64,000 bases of DNA from Clostridia bacterium (GTDB lineage Bacteria; Bacillota_A; Clostridia; TANB77; CAG-508). Below, piece by piece: positions 1 to 9,192 of the stretch. The notes below the pieces were generated by a model. The model was not told the origin of the DNA and searched no databases. It was given only the letters and a program-made list of their open reading frames with translations. The DNA is taken from assembly GCA_017475185.1 (NCBI GenBank), contig JAFVGB010000010.1:1-64000 (forward strand), in the 5' to 3' direction. The stretch's first letter is position 1, and the number at the start of each line of letters is the position of its first letter. A program made the translations under genes and the position numbers.

Positions 1-120
1 AATATATACCTGTAAGCCGCCTGAGTCGGGTACCTAAATGTTAAAGTTTTGAATATCAAAATTTTAGCTACCTAGTATTTTATGCTTAGCGAGTATACAT
101 ATAAAGGGAGGTGTACTTAA
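1..120 (+). promoter_or_regulatory. Probable L21 leader (5' truncated)
   Basis: This is the untranslated leader of rplU, cut by the window edge. It contains short complementary blocks around a GTAAGCCGCC/GTCGGG segment and a CTACCTAG...CTTAGCGAG segment before the Shine-Dalgarno GGGAGG. Position and general appearance fit the structured L21 leader known upstream of rplU in Firmicutes, which is thought to bind the ribosomal protein for autoregulation. A covariance-model search would be needed to confirm the family. The promoter is outside the window. Confidence 0.5.
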
Positions 121-435
121 ATGTACGCAATAATCGAAAGTTGTGGAAGACAATACAAAGTTTCAGAAGGAGATGTAGTATTCTTCGAAAAATTAGACGC
201 TGAAGAAGGTAAAGCAGTTAAATTTGATAATGTTGTTTTAGTTTCTAATGACGGTAAAGTAGAAGTAGGAGCTCCTTATGTAAAAGGTGTAAAGGTTGAA
301 GGTAAAGTAGTTGCACATGGTAAAGCTAAGAAAATCTTAGTTTACAAATACAAAGCAAAGAAAAACTACAGAAGAACACAAGGACACAGACAACCATACA
401 CAAAAGTTGAAATAACAAAAATTACAGTTGCTTAA
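121..435 (+). CDS. rplU: 50S ribosomal protein L21
   Basis: L21 is a small subunit protein of the large ribosomal particle that binds 23S rRNA. The 104-residue product has the family length, opens with the typical MYAIIE start and a Gly-Arg-Gln-Tyr-Lys motif at about residues 9-13, and carries the lysine/arginine-rich tail with a KKNYRR..GHRQ stretch near residue 80-91. A Shine-Dalgarno GGGAGG precedes the ATG. It heads the rplU-rpmA pair. The prp protease gene that sits between these two genes in most Firmicutes is absent: only 116 non-coding bases separate them. Confidence 0.98.
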   Translation: MYAIIESCGRQYKVSEGDVVFFEKLDAEEGKAVKFDNVVLVSNDGKVEVGAPYVKGVKVEGKVVAHGKAKKILVYKYKAKKNYRRTQGHRQPYTKVEITKITVA

Positions 436-551
436 TTGTAGGTTGTTTCAATAAATAGGAAACTATTGTATGAAATTATAAAAAGATTTATAAATAGCTG
501 TAAGCTATAAAAGAGAAATTAAAATCCAAAAACTGAAAGGAGTGAAAAAAC

Positions 552-821
552 ATGGCTCATAAAAAAGGTCAAGGTAGTGTTAAGAACGGTAGAGACAGTG
601 AGTCTAAGCGTCTTGGTTTAAAAAGAGCTGATGGACAAATAGTTCCAGCAGGAAATATCCTAGTAAGACAAAGAGGAACAAAAATTCATCCAGGAACAAA
701 CGTAGGTATCGGTAGTGATGATACATTATACGCAAAAGTAACTGGTAGAGTTAAATTTGAAAGATTAGGAAAAGATAAGAAAAAAGTTAGTGTTTATCCA
801 GTAGAGGAAGTAAACAACTAA
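552..821 (+). CDS. rpmA: 50S ribosomal protein L27 (short N-terminus)
   Basis: L27 reaches into the peptidyl-transferase centre with its N-terminal tail. The 89-residue product starts [16 protein letters not shown], as in Gram-negative L27. Most Firmicutes L27 proteins instead start with an extension (about nine residues ending in FF) that the Prp protease removes. Here the extension is missing and there is no prp gene next to it, which is internally consistent. The Shine-Dalgarno GAAAGGAG is well placed before this ATG, and no upstream in-frame extension is apparent. A strong terminator follows. Confidence 0.98.
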   Translation: MAHKKGQGSVKNGRDSESKRLGLKRADGQIVPAGNILVRQRGTKIHPGTNVGIGSDDTLYAKVTGRVKFERLGKDKKKVSVYPVEEVNN

Positions 822-836
822 TTTGTTTAAAGAAGA

Positions 837-867
837 GGCGAAAACAATTATTGTTTCGCCTTTTTTT
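837..867 (+). terminator. Rho-independent terminator after rpmA
   Basis: A GGCGAAA...TTTCGCC stem (837-860, one bulged A) with a short AT loop is followed by seven T residues. It ends the rplU-rpmA transcript. Confidence 0.93.
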
Positions 868-932
868 ATTGAAACATTAAGGGGACGGTCTTAAAAACAA
901 AACAAGAAAAGTCTGATCTTAAATGTTTCAAT
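868..932. repeat. 65-bp imperfect palindrome with GGGGACGG
   Basis: The ends ATTGAAACATTAAG (868-881) and CTTAAATGTTTCAAT (918-932) are inverted copies differing by one inserted base. The interior begins GGGGACGGTC. GGGGACGG-type palindromes recur as REP-like sequences in many clostridial genomes; whether this one is repeated elsewhere cannot be seen from one window. Confidence 0.55.
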
Positions 933-939
933 AAAACTC

Positions 940-968
940 TTGTAAAGTTGTTAAAAATCTTATATAAT
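940..968 (+). promoter_or_regulatory. Promoter for trpS
   Basis: TTGTAA (940-945), 17-base spacer, TATAAT (963-968). It would give a leader of about 125 bases that contains a possible 15-codon ORF (1007-1054) before trpS. Confidence 0.6.
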
Positions 969-1100
969 ATTGTATAAATATTAGCGATGAGAGGAATGTG
1001 AAACATATGAAAATAAATATAGATAATATGGTAGGAAAACGATGGCAAAAATAATATAACTGTATGAACATACCAATTTTTATATGAAAGGAAGATTATT

Positions 1101-2093
1101 ATGGAAAAGAAAGTTATATTAAGTGGAATTCAAGCCACAGGAGACCTACATTTAGGACATTATATTGGAGTTTTAAAAAGATTTGTAGAAATGCAAGAAA
1201 AATATAATTGCTATTATATGATAGCAAATTTACATGCATTAACCGTTAGGAGAGATCCAAAAGAATTAAAGGAAAATGTATATAAATTATTAGCTTCATA
1301 TATTGCAGCTGGGCTTGATCCAGAAAAAAGCACAATATTTTTGCAATCACAAGTTCATGAACATGCAGAACTTGGATGGGTTTTAGATTGTTATACATAT
1401 ATGGGAGAATTGTCAAGAATGACTCAATATAAGGATAAATCAGCAAAACATGCAGATAATATCAATGCGGGGTTATTTACATATCCAAGTTTAATGGCAG
1501 GGGATATTTTATTATATCAAGCAGATTTAGTTCCAACAGGAGAAGATCAAAAACAACATGTTGAATTAACAAGAGATTTAGCTGAAAGATTTAACAAATT
1601 GTATGGAGACACTTTCAAGATTCCAGAACCATATATTGAAAAAGTAGGGGCAAGAATAATGGGGTTACAAGACCCAACAAGTAAAATGAGCAAAAGTAGC
1701 ACACTTCCAAATGACACAATTTTACTTATTGATACACCAGAAGAAATAATGAAAAAAGTAAAAAAAGCTGTTACAGATTCTGAAGGAGTTGTAAAATATG
1801 ATGAAAAAAACAAGCCAGGAATCAGTAATTTAATGGAAATCTATGGAATAATAACAAATAAATCTATGGAAGAAATTGAAAAAGAATTTGAAGGGCAAGG
1901 GTATGGAACTTTTAAAGTTGCAGTTGCAGAAGCAATAATAAAAGAATTGGAACCATTCCGCAACAAATATAATGAGCTTATGGCGAATCCTACACTTTTA
2001 GAAGAAATCTACAACAAAGGAGCAAAAAAAGCTTCAGAAGTTGCTAGCAAAACTTTGAAAGATGTTTACGAAAAAGTTGGAATTATAAGATAA
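1101..2093 (+). CDS. trpS: Tryptophan--tRNA ligase
   Basis: This class I synthetase charges tRNA-Trp with tryptophan using ATP. The 330-residue product has the family length. The HIGH-type signature is at residues 17-20 (HLGH) and the KMSKS loop is intact at about residue 194-198, followed by the anticodon-binding helical region. The Shine-Dalgarno GAAAGGAAG lies 8 bases before the ATG. The gene is monocistronic, between its own promoter and an inverted repeat at 2101-2154. I found no T-box consensus upstream, although T-boxes are common for clostridial trpS. Confidence 0.97.
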   Translation: MEKKVILSGIQATGDLHLGHYIGVLKRFVEMQEKYNCYYMIANLHALTVRRDPKELKENVYKLLASYIAAGLDPEKSTIFLQSQVHEHAELGWVLDCYTYMGELSRMTQYKDKSAKHADNINAGLFTYPSLMAGDILLYQADLVPTGEDQKQHVELTRDLAERFNKLYGDTFKIPEPYIEKVGARIMGLQDPTSKMSKSSTLPNDTILLIDTPEEIMKKVKKAVTDSEGVVKYDEKNKPGISNLMEIYGIITNKSMEEIEKEFEGQGYGTFKVAVAEAIIKELEPFRNKYNELMANPTLLEEIYNKGAKKASEVASKTLKDVYEKVGIIR

Positions 2094-2100
2094 ATTTTTA

Positions 2101-3451
<1,351 letters not shown>

Positions 3452-3470
3452 AATAAGTATATAAAAAACA

Positions 3471-3482
3471 AAACTTATGTTT
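3471..3482. promoter_or_regulatory. Candidate LexA operator at lexA
   Basis: The dyad AAACTTATGTTT overlaps the start of the lexA -35 box. Its exact reverse complement, AAACATAAGTTT, sits at the recN promoter (15290-15301). It fits a relaxed form of the Firmicutes LexA dyad GAAC-N4-GTTC. Autoregulation of lexA is known in the family; the operator call here is inference. Confidence 0.65.
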
Positions 3483-3509
3483 GACAACTCTCTGTTTGTA
3501 TGTTATTAT
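3481..3509 (+). promoter_or_regulatory. lexA promoter
   Basis: Consensus TTGACA (3481-3486), 17-base spacer and TATTAT (3504-3509). The candidate LexA operator covers the first two bases of the -35 box. Confidence 0.85.
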
Positions 3510-3543
3510 ATTAATAAGTTATTTTGAAAGGGGTAATGTATAA

Positions 3544-4281
3544 ATGGAGAAAAACAATAAAATTGAAAATTTGAATAATAAAAATATAGAAAAAAATACT
3601 GAAAATAAAAAAGAAAGAAAACATAGAGGAAAAGGTTCTAAAGAGCTTAATACTAGAGAAAGAGATATATTAAAATTTATAGAAAAACAAGTAGCTGAAG
3701 TAGGATATGCACCATCAGTTAGAGAAATTGGAAAAGCTGTTGGTTTAAGTTCAACAGCAACAGTTCATGCATATTTAGCTAAATTGGAAGAAAAGGGATT
3801 TATAAAAAAAGAAACTCAAAAAGGTAGAACTTTAAGATTGTTAAAAGGAATGAATAAAAAAACAGAATCAGGAGAATCAAATGAAAAACAATTTTATAGT
3901 GGAAGAGAATTAGTTGATGTTCCAGTAGTAGGAAAAATAACAGCAGGTGCACCTATCTTAGCAGTCGAAAATATAACAGATAATTTCTTGATTCCGATAG
4001 ATTTTGTTGGTAATTCTGAAAGTTTCATGCTTACAGTAAGTGGAGAAAGTATGATTGAAGCTGGAATTTTAGACGGAGACTATATTTTAGTTAAAAGACA
4101 AAATGTAGCTAGAAATGGTGAGATAGTAGTTGCTATGATAGGAGATGAAGCAACAGTAAAAACATTCTATATGGAAAATGGACATATAAGATTACAACCA
4201 GAAAATAGTACAATGGATCCTATTATTGTTCCAGACTGCCAAGTTTTAGGTAGAGTAGTTGGAGTTTTTAGAAAACTATAA
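3544..4281 (+). CDS. lexA: SOS repressor LexA
   Basis: LexA represses DNA-repair genes and cleaves itself when RecA filaments form. The product is 245 residues, longer than the usual 200-215, because of a lysine/asparagine-rich N-terminal tail of about 35 residues before the winged helix (TRERDILKFIE...). The autoproteolysis apparatus is complete: Ala134-Gly135 scissile bond, Ser169 in the GESM motif and Lys206. The Shine-Dalgarno GAAAGGGG precedes the start. The tail could be low-complexity linker or a start-site artefact, but I see no better internal start. Confidence 0.95.
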   Translation: MEKNNKIENLNNKNIEKNTENKKERKHRGKGSKELNTRERDILKFIEKQVAEVGYAPSVREIGKAVGLSSTATVHAYLAKLEEKGFIKKETQKGRTLRLLKGMNKKTESGESNEKQFYSGRELVDVPVVGKITAGAPILAVENITDNFLIPIDFVGNSESFMLTVSGESMIEAGILDGDYILVKRQNVARNGEIVVAMIGDEATVKTFYMENGHIRLQPENSTMDPIIVPDCQVLGRVVGVFRKL

Positions 4282-4312
4282 TAAAACATAGAAAGAAAAG
4301 AGGAAGTAGAAT

Positions 4313-4774
4313 ATGAGTAGAATGAAAACCTTTTTTAAATATTTTTTGATTGTAGTATTGTTTTATGTGTTTAGTAATATTATGATAAATGCATTCTTAA
4401 AAGTATCATATAAAGATTTACATGGATATCAAATAAATGTTGATAATGCATTTGTTGATGTAACAGAGGCTAAAGCTTCTAAAAGAAATGGGTATATTAA
4501 TGGAATTATAAAAAACAATACAGATAAGACAATAGAAAACAAATATTTAAAAGTTAGTATGTTGTCAAAAAATAATAATGTACTTGGTGAAAAATATATA
4601 AAAATAGACAAATTAGAACCAGAACAATTGCGTAAATTCGAAGTAAAATTTGATTATGATAATGTAAAAAACTTTAAGATAGAAATGACAGATACAAAGC
4701 CTGAAGAAGTTGATTTTATTGAATTAGTCAAAACAAATGCTAAAGATTTAGTATCAAATTCTTTTAATAAATAG
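4313..4774 (+). CDS. Membrane-anchored hypothetical protein
   Basis: I do not recognise a named family. The 153-residue product has one N-terminal membrane segment (about 8-28) followed by an extracytoplasmic domain that looks like a beta-sandwich of the FxLYD type: a conserved-looking stretch reading GIIKNNTDKTIENKYLKVSM, then a LEPEQLRKFEVKF edge motif. Such domains usually occur in exported proteins of unknown role. It lies 31 bases downstream of lexA on the same strand with its own GAGGAAG ribosome-binding site, so it may be cotranscribed. A terminator follows at 4819. Confidence 0.75.
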   Translation: MSRMKTFFKYFLIVVLFYVFSNIMINAFLKVSYKDLHGYQINVDNAFVDVTEAKASKRNGYINGIIKNNTDKTIENKYLKVSMLSKNNNVLGEKYIKIDKLEPEQLRKFEVKFDYDNVKNFKIEMTDTKPEEVDFIELVKTNAKDLVSNSFNK

Positions 4775-4818
4775 TTTTAATATAAATAGTAAAAAATAAT
4801 ATAATTAAATGTAATAAA

Positions 4819-4863
4819 AAATATATTAGTGATATGTAAAAATGTTGCTAATATATTTTTTTC
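4819..4863 (+). terminator. Terminator before the mreB-family gene
   Basis: Stem AAATATATTAG / CTAATATATTT (4819-4829 with 4848-4858) followed by a run of T. Confidence 0.85.
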
Positions 4864-4873
4864 TTTTAAATCA

Positions 4874-4902
4874 TTGATATTTTAAATAAAATGTAATATA
4901 AT
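4874..4902 (+). promoter_or_regulatory. Promoter of the mreB-family gene
   Basis: TTGATA (4874-4879), 17-base spacer, TATAAT (4897-4902), about 50 bases before the start codon. Confidence 0.75.
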
Positions 4903-4954
4903 CGTAAAGTATATGAAACATTAATGTAATATTTTAAAGAAAGGATAGATAGGC

Positions 4955-5944
4955 ATGTTTAATTGGGGGCAAGATATTGGAATTGATTTAGGAACTGCTA
5001 CTGTTATAGCATATGTGAAAGGAAAAGGAATTGTACTTAGAGAACCTTCTGTTGTTGCTGTTGATAGTAACACAGGTGAAGTATTGGCAGTAGGTAAAGA
5101 AGCAAGGAGAATGCTTGGTAGAACACCAGGAAATATTGTCGCAACAAGGCCTTTACGCGAAGGTGTTATATCTAATTATACAGTTACTGAAAAAATGCTA
5201 AAATACTTTATAAATAAAGTATGTGGAAGATTCGTGTTTGCACCAAGAATAATGATATGTATTCCATCTAGAGTAACAGAAGTAGAAAAAAAAGCAGTAA
5301 TTGATGCTGCAACTCAAGCTGGAGCAAGAAAAGTCTATTTGATAGAAGAACCAATAGCTGCTGCTATTGGGGCAGGAATTGATATTTCAAAACCATGTGG
5401 AAACATGGTAGTGGATATTGGAGGAGGTACAACAGATATTGCTGTAATTTCTTTGGGTGGATCTGTTACAAGTACTTCTTTAAAAGTTGCAGGAGATAAA
5501 TTTGATGAATATATTATTAAATATATAAAGAAAAAACATAATATAATAATCGGAGAAAGAACAGCAGAAGATTTAAAAGTAAATATTGGTTGTGTATATC
5601 CAAAAATGCAAGATGTGGAAATGGACATAAGAGGTAGAGATTTGATTGATGGATTACCAAAAACAATAACAATTCATTCTAGTGAAATGTTGGAAGCTAT
5701 GATTGAACCAGCATTAATGATTGTTGATGCTGTTCATTCTGTTTTAGAAAGAACACCACCAGAACTAGCAGCTGATATAAGTGATAGAGGTATTTATATG
5801 ACAGGTGGAGGTAGTTTAGTAGATGGACTAGATAAATTGTTGCAAGAAAAAACAGGGATAAATGTAATGATAGCACAGGATACAGTATCATGTGTAGCTT
5901 TGGGCACAGGAAAAGCACTTGACAATTTGGATTCATTAAAATAA
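4955..5944 (+). CDS. mreB: MreB/Mbl-family rod-shape actin homologue
   Basis: MreB-type actins form membrane-bound filaments that guide lateral cell-wall synthesis. The 329-residue product has the actin phosphate-1 motif near the N-terminus (DIGIDLGTATV), phosphate-2 (DIGGGTTDIAVISLGG, about 150-165) and the adenosine motif (TGGGSLVDGLD near 290). The short MFNWGQ opening could serve as a membrane anchor. It stands alone, without mreC/mreD, so it is more likely an Mbl/MreBH-like paralogue than the mreBCD copy; the sequence alone does not separate these. Confidence 0.93.
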   Translation: MFNWGQDIGIDLGTATVIAYVKGKGIVLREPSVVAVDSNTGEVLAVGKEARRMLGRTPGNIVATRPLREGVISNYTVTEKMLKYFINKVCGRFVFAPRIMICIPSRVTEVEKKAVIDAATQAGARKVYLIEEPIAAAIGAGIDISKPCGNMVVDIGGGTTDIAVISLGGSVTSTSLKVAGDKFDEYIIKYIKKKHNIIIGERTAEDLKVNIGCVYPKMQDVEMDIRGRDLIDGLPKTITIHSSEMLEAMIEPALMIVDAVHSVLERTPPELAADISDRGIYMTGGGSLVDGLDKLLQEKTGINVMIAQDTVSCVALGTGKALDNLDSLK

Positions 5945-6039
5945 ACAACTAGAGGGTCAAAAGTAAAAAAATGTTGCATAATAATTTTGAAAGATATATA
6001 ATTATTTGTGGTAAAAAATAAAAAAACGGAGGAATAAAA

Positions 6040-7905
6040 ATGAGAATATTAAGAGATTTTAAAATTCCAGATTTCAAATTTCCAAAATTTAAAATGGATG
6101 GATTATCAAACATAGAAGAAATGAAAGTTGATTATGACTCAATTCAAGAACAACAGAACAATAAAGGTAAGAAAAATTCAAAATTATATGAAGTAACTAA
6201 TTTCAAAACGATAAAAGAAACTTTTATAAATTCAACAACAAAATATGCTGAAAACACATTATTTTTAGAAAAATTTAATAGCAAGGAACCTTTTAAAGAA
6301 ATTAAATACAACGAATTTAGAAGTGATGTAATATCATTAGGAACAGCTTTGAATGACTTTTTAAAAATAAAAGATACTAGAATTATTATAATAGGTGAAA
6401 ACACATATCATTGGTATGTATCATATATGGCACTTTTATGTGGAAGCGGAATTGCTGTACCTGTGGATAAGGAACTACCAGAAAATGAAATAATAAATGT
6501 AATAAATAGATCAAAAGCAACAGCGGTTATTTATTCTACAAAGAAAAAAGATGTTATAAATAAAATAATAGAATCAAATGTAACTAATGTAAAATATTTT
6601 ATTCAAATGAATTCAGATGATGAATTAAAAGAGAATAAAGTTGGTTTAAATTACTTGATAAAAAAAGGAAATGTTTTATTAAATAATGGTAATAATTCTT
6701 ATATGGATATAGAAATAGATCCAGATGAATTTAAGGTTTTATTGTTTACTTCAGGAACAACCTCAAATTCAAAAGGTGTAATGTTATGTAATAGAAATTT
6801 GGCACAAAACATAAATGCTGTAACTGCTTACGTAAAAATATATCCTTCAGATAGATTAATGTCAATCTTACCATTACATCATACTTATGAATCTACAATA
6901 GGATTTTTATATCCATTTGCTATGGGGGCTTCTATAAGCGTATGTCAAGGGTTAAGATACATAGTTTCAGATTTACAAGAAACAAAACCAACTGCAATAT
7001 TAACAGTTCCATTATTGGTAGAAAATCTATACAAAAAAATCAATGCAAATATAAAGAAAAGTAAAAAAGATGGAATAGTTAATTCTATGATTCATATTAC
7101 AAATGCATTAAAGAGTGTTAATATAGATATTAAGAGAAAAGTGTTTAATGAAATATATGAAAACTTGGGTGGAAACTTAAGAATTATAGTATCAGCAGCA
7201 GCACCAATAGATAAAAAAATTGGTGAATGGCTAGAAGATATAGGAATTACATTTTTACAAGGATATGGGCTTACAGAAACTGCACCAATTTCAGCTTTAA
7301 CACCAGAATATAAAACTAAAGTTGGTTCAGCAGGTAAACCAGTTATATGTGCTGATATAAAAATAGATAATCCAAATGAAAATGGCGAAGGAGAAATATT
7401 AATTAAAAGCGAAACTTTAATGTTAGGCTATTATGAAGATGAAGAAACTACTAATGAAGCAATTGTAGATGGATATTTTCATTCTGGTGATATAGGATAT
7501 TTAGATGATGAAGGATATTTATATATTACAGGTAGATGTAAAAACGTAATAGTTACACAAAATGGAAAAAATATTTATCCTGAGGAAATAGAATTAATGT
7601 TAGGAGATATACCAGAAATCAAGGAATCAATGGTTTATGGTAAGCAAGATAAAGAAAAGAAAAATGACAAGGAACTAATAATTACAGCAAAAGTAATACC
7701 TAATTATGAAGAAATTGAAAAAAATCACGGAAAAGACTTAACAGATGAACAAGTATATGATATCATTTGGGAGAAAGTTAAAGAAGTAAATAGAAAACTG
7801 ACTTCATATAAAGCTATAAAGAAGCTTGAAATAAAAAAAGACGAATTTGAAAAAACTACTACAATGAAGATTAAACGTTATGTTGAAATCAAAAAAGAAG
7901 GATAA
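6040..7905 (+). CDS. Long-chain acyl-CoA ligase (AMP-binding)
   Basis: This is an ANL-superfamily enzyme that activates a carboxylic acid as an acyl-adenylate and transfers it to CoA. The 621-residue product shows the P-loop-like motif FTSGTTSNSKGV (about 236-247), the GYGLTETAP motif (about 408-416), the HSGDIGY and GRCKNVIV motifs, and NIYPEEIE before the C-terminal subdomain. Overall layout matches long-chain fatty-acid ligases. The first 40 residues are basic and aromatic and might bind membrane. The substrate cannot be told from sequence. It follows the mreB-family gene by 95 bases. Confidence 0.88.
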   Translation: MRILRDFKIPDFKFPKFKMDGLSNIEEMKVDYDSIQEQQNNKGKKNSKLYEVTNFKTIKETFINSTTKYAENTLFLEKFNSKEPFKEIKYNEFRSDVISLGTALNDFLKIKDTRIIIIGENTYHWYVSYMALLCGSGIAVPVDKELPENEIINVINRSKATAVIYSTKKKDVINKIIESNVTNVKYFIQMNSDDELKENKVGLNYLIKKGNVLLNNGNNSYMDIEIDPDEFKVLLFTSGTTSNSKGVMLCNRNLAQNINAVTAYVKIYPSDRLMSILPLHHTYESTIGFLYPFAMGASISVCQGLRYIVSDLQETKPTAILTVPLLVENLYKKINANIKKSKKDGIVNSMIHITNALKSVNIDIKRKVFNEIYENLGGNLRIIVSAAAPIDKKIGEWLEDIGITFLQGYGLTETAPISALTPEYKTKVGSAGKPVICADIKIDNPNENGEGEILIKSETLMLGYYEDEETTNEAIVDGYFHSGDIGYLDDEGYLYITGRCKNVIVTQNGKNIYPEEIELMLGDIPEIKESMVYGKQDKEKKNDKELIITAKVIPNYEEIEKNHGKDLTDEQVYDIIWEKVKEVNRKLTSYKAIKKLEIKKDEFEKTTTMKIKRYVEIKKEG

Positions 7906-7963
7906 TAAGCCTTTTGTAACAAATTTGTAATAAAAATGACACAAAAAAGAAAAATAAATAATA

Positions 7964-7992
7964 TTGTAGAAATCCGTAAAGTGATGTATAAT
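7964..7992 (+). promoter_or_regulatory. Promoter for the 8038 gene
   Basis: TTGTAG (7964-7969), 17-base spacer, TATAAT (7987-7992). Confidence 0.6.
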
Positions 7993-8037
7993 AATATTGT
8001 TAAGAAATATACTTAGGACAAAGGAGGGAAATTTACA

Positions 8038-8910
8038 ATGTCTAAATCTGACATGGTAAACGTGAAAATGGTAATAACTGAAGAAAAAATATTAGCAAAT
8101 ATAGAAAAAGTTCAAAAAATGATTAATCCAAATAGCAAGAAACAAATCGTACAGTTAGACGAAGATAGCTATTTCAAAGATTTAATCGAATCAATCAAAA
8201 CATATTTAATTGAATACCCAGAAAAAGATGATTTCCCTAAGGATGTTTATGATGCAGCATATGAACTAGTAGAATATGCAACAACTCAATTTGAAGAAAA
8301 TACTAAATTAATAGAAGATTTAATTAGACAAAGAGAGAAAAATATATCATTAGCCGCTAATTTAAAAGAAGTATTACAAATTGTAGAAAATAAAGAAACT
8401 GATTGGAAAAAGAAAGTACAAGAATTATCTGCTGAGGATTATTCTGAAGAAATAATAGATACATTAGGACAAATGGGAAGAGCTAAAAGCAATAAAACAC
8501 CTAATTATTTAGAATCTTTGAAAAATGTAAATACAAAAATAGCAAATCTAGAATCTAATTTGCATATTGAAATAGATATGGAGAGAATTGAAGATAGATC
8601 AAAAGCATTAAGTTATATTGGAATAGAAATAGCAGATGCGCTAAAAGAAATTCCTGTTCCACAAGAAAAAATTGATCAAATCGAAAATGAAGATTGCGAA
8701 GAAAATACTATTGATGCAGAAATTATTGATAATACTGCAGAAGATACACAATATTATGAAGATACAAGAATCGATGTAAAACCTTCTATTTGGGAAAGAA
8801 TCAAAAATCTGAAATTTATCAGAACTTTAAGATATTTAATGAAGATAAAAGTTGTATTAGAATTGCCAGCATTACCAGAAGGAAAAATGGAAGAACAACA
8901 TCAACATTAA
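8038..8910 (+). CDS. Hypothetical acidic helical protein
   Basis: I do not recognise this 290-residue protein. It has no signal peptide or membrane segment. Residues 1-215 are predicted to be largely alpha-helical and charged, with heptad-like spacing around 85-130 and 165-210. A very acidic linker follows (about 216-245), then a short basic/hydrophobic C-terminal block (IKNLKFIRTLRYLMKIKVV) that could contact membrane or a partner. It has a strong AGGAGGG ribosome-binding site, its own promoter and terminator, so it is a real single-gene unit. Confidence 0.75.
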   Translation: MSKSDMVNVKMVITEEKILANIEKVQKMINPNSKKQIVQLDEDSYFKDLIESIKTYLIEYPEKDDFPKDVYDAAYELVEYATTQFEENTKLIEDLIRQREKNISLAANLKEVLQIVENKETDWKKKVQELSAEDYSEEIIDTLGQMGRAKSNKTPNYLESLKNVNTKIANLESNLHIEIDMERIEDRSKALSYIGIEIADALKEIPVPQEKIDQIENEDCEENTIDAEIIDNTAEDTQYYEDTRIDVKPSIWERIKNLKFIRTLRYLMKIKVVLELPALPEGKMEEQHQH

Positions 8911-8917
8911 TTATAAG

Positions 8918-8951
8918 AACAGCTCTTTTTAGGAAAAGAGCTGTTTTTTTA
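8918..8951 (+). terminator. Terminator after the 8038 gene
   Basis: AACAGCTCTTTT / AAAAGAGCTGTT stem (8918-8929 with 8934-8945) and a T8 tail. Confidence 0.93.
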
Positions 8952-8981
8952 TTAAAAAAATAAAAAAGTTAAAAAAATGTC

Positions 8982-9010
8982 TTGACAAGATATTCAGTTT
9001 AGTATATACT
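8982..9010 (+). promoter_or_regulatory. tRNA promoter
   Basis: Consensus TTGACA (8982-8987), 17-base spacer, TATACT (9005-9010), 19 bases before the CAU-anticodon tRNA. The tRNA-Val promoter at 55604 has the same -35 and -10 sequences. Confidence 0.9.
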
Positions 9011-9029
9011 TACTATTGTTGAAACAAAC

Positions 9030-9106
9030 GCGCCCTTAGCTCAGTTGGTCAGAGCAACCGGCTCATAACCGGTGGGTCCTAGGTTCGAATCCTAGAGGGC
9101 GCACCA
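9030..9106 (+). tRNA. tRNA with CAU anticodon (Met, possibly Ile2)
   Basis: A 77-base cloverleaf with GCGCCCT/AGGGCGC acceptor stem, anticodon loop CTCATAA on a five-pair stem, a GGTTCGAATCC T arm and encoded CCA. The CAU anticodon fits elongator tRNA-Met or the lysidine-modified tRNA-Ile2. The two are hard to separate by eye; I lean to Met. Confidence 0.93.
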
Positions 9107-9107
9107 T

Positions 9108-9179
9108 TTAAGAGTGAATAGTGAAGAATATACAATTAAATAACTAGTGCAAAATATGTTTTTCACTATTCACTCTTAA
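9108..9179. repeat. 18-bp perfect inverted repeat between two tRNAs
   Basis: TTAAGAGTGAATAGTGAA (9108-9125) and its exact complement (9162-9179) flank a 36-base loop. No T tract follows. It may be a small repeat element or a processing hairpin in a joint tRNA transcript. Confidence 0.75.
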
Positions 9180-9192
9180 CAATTTAATATTT

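Noticed and set aside
870..1100. T-box riboswitch before trpS
   Set aside because: The conserved T-box sequence and a specifier hairpin were not found in the leader.
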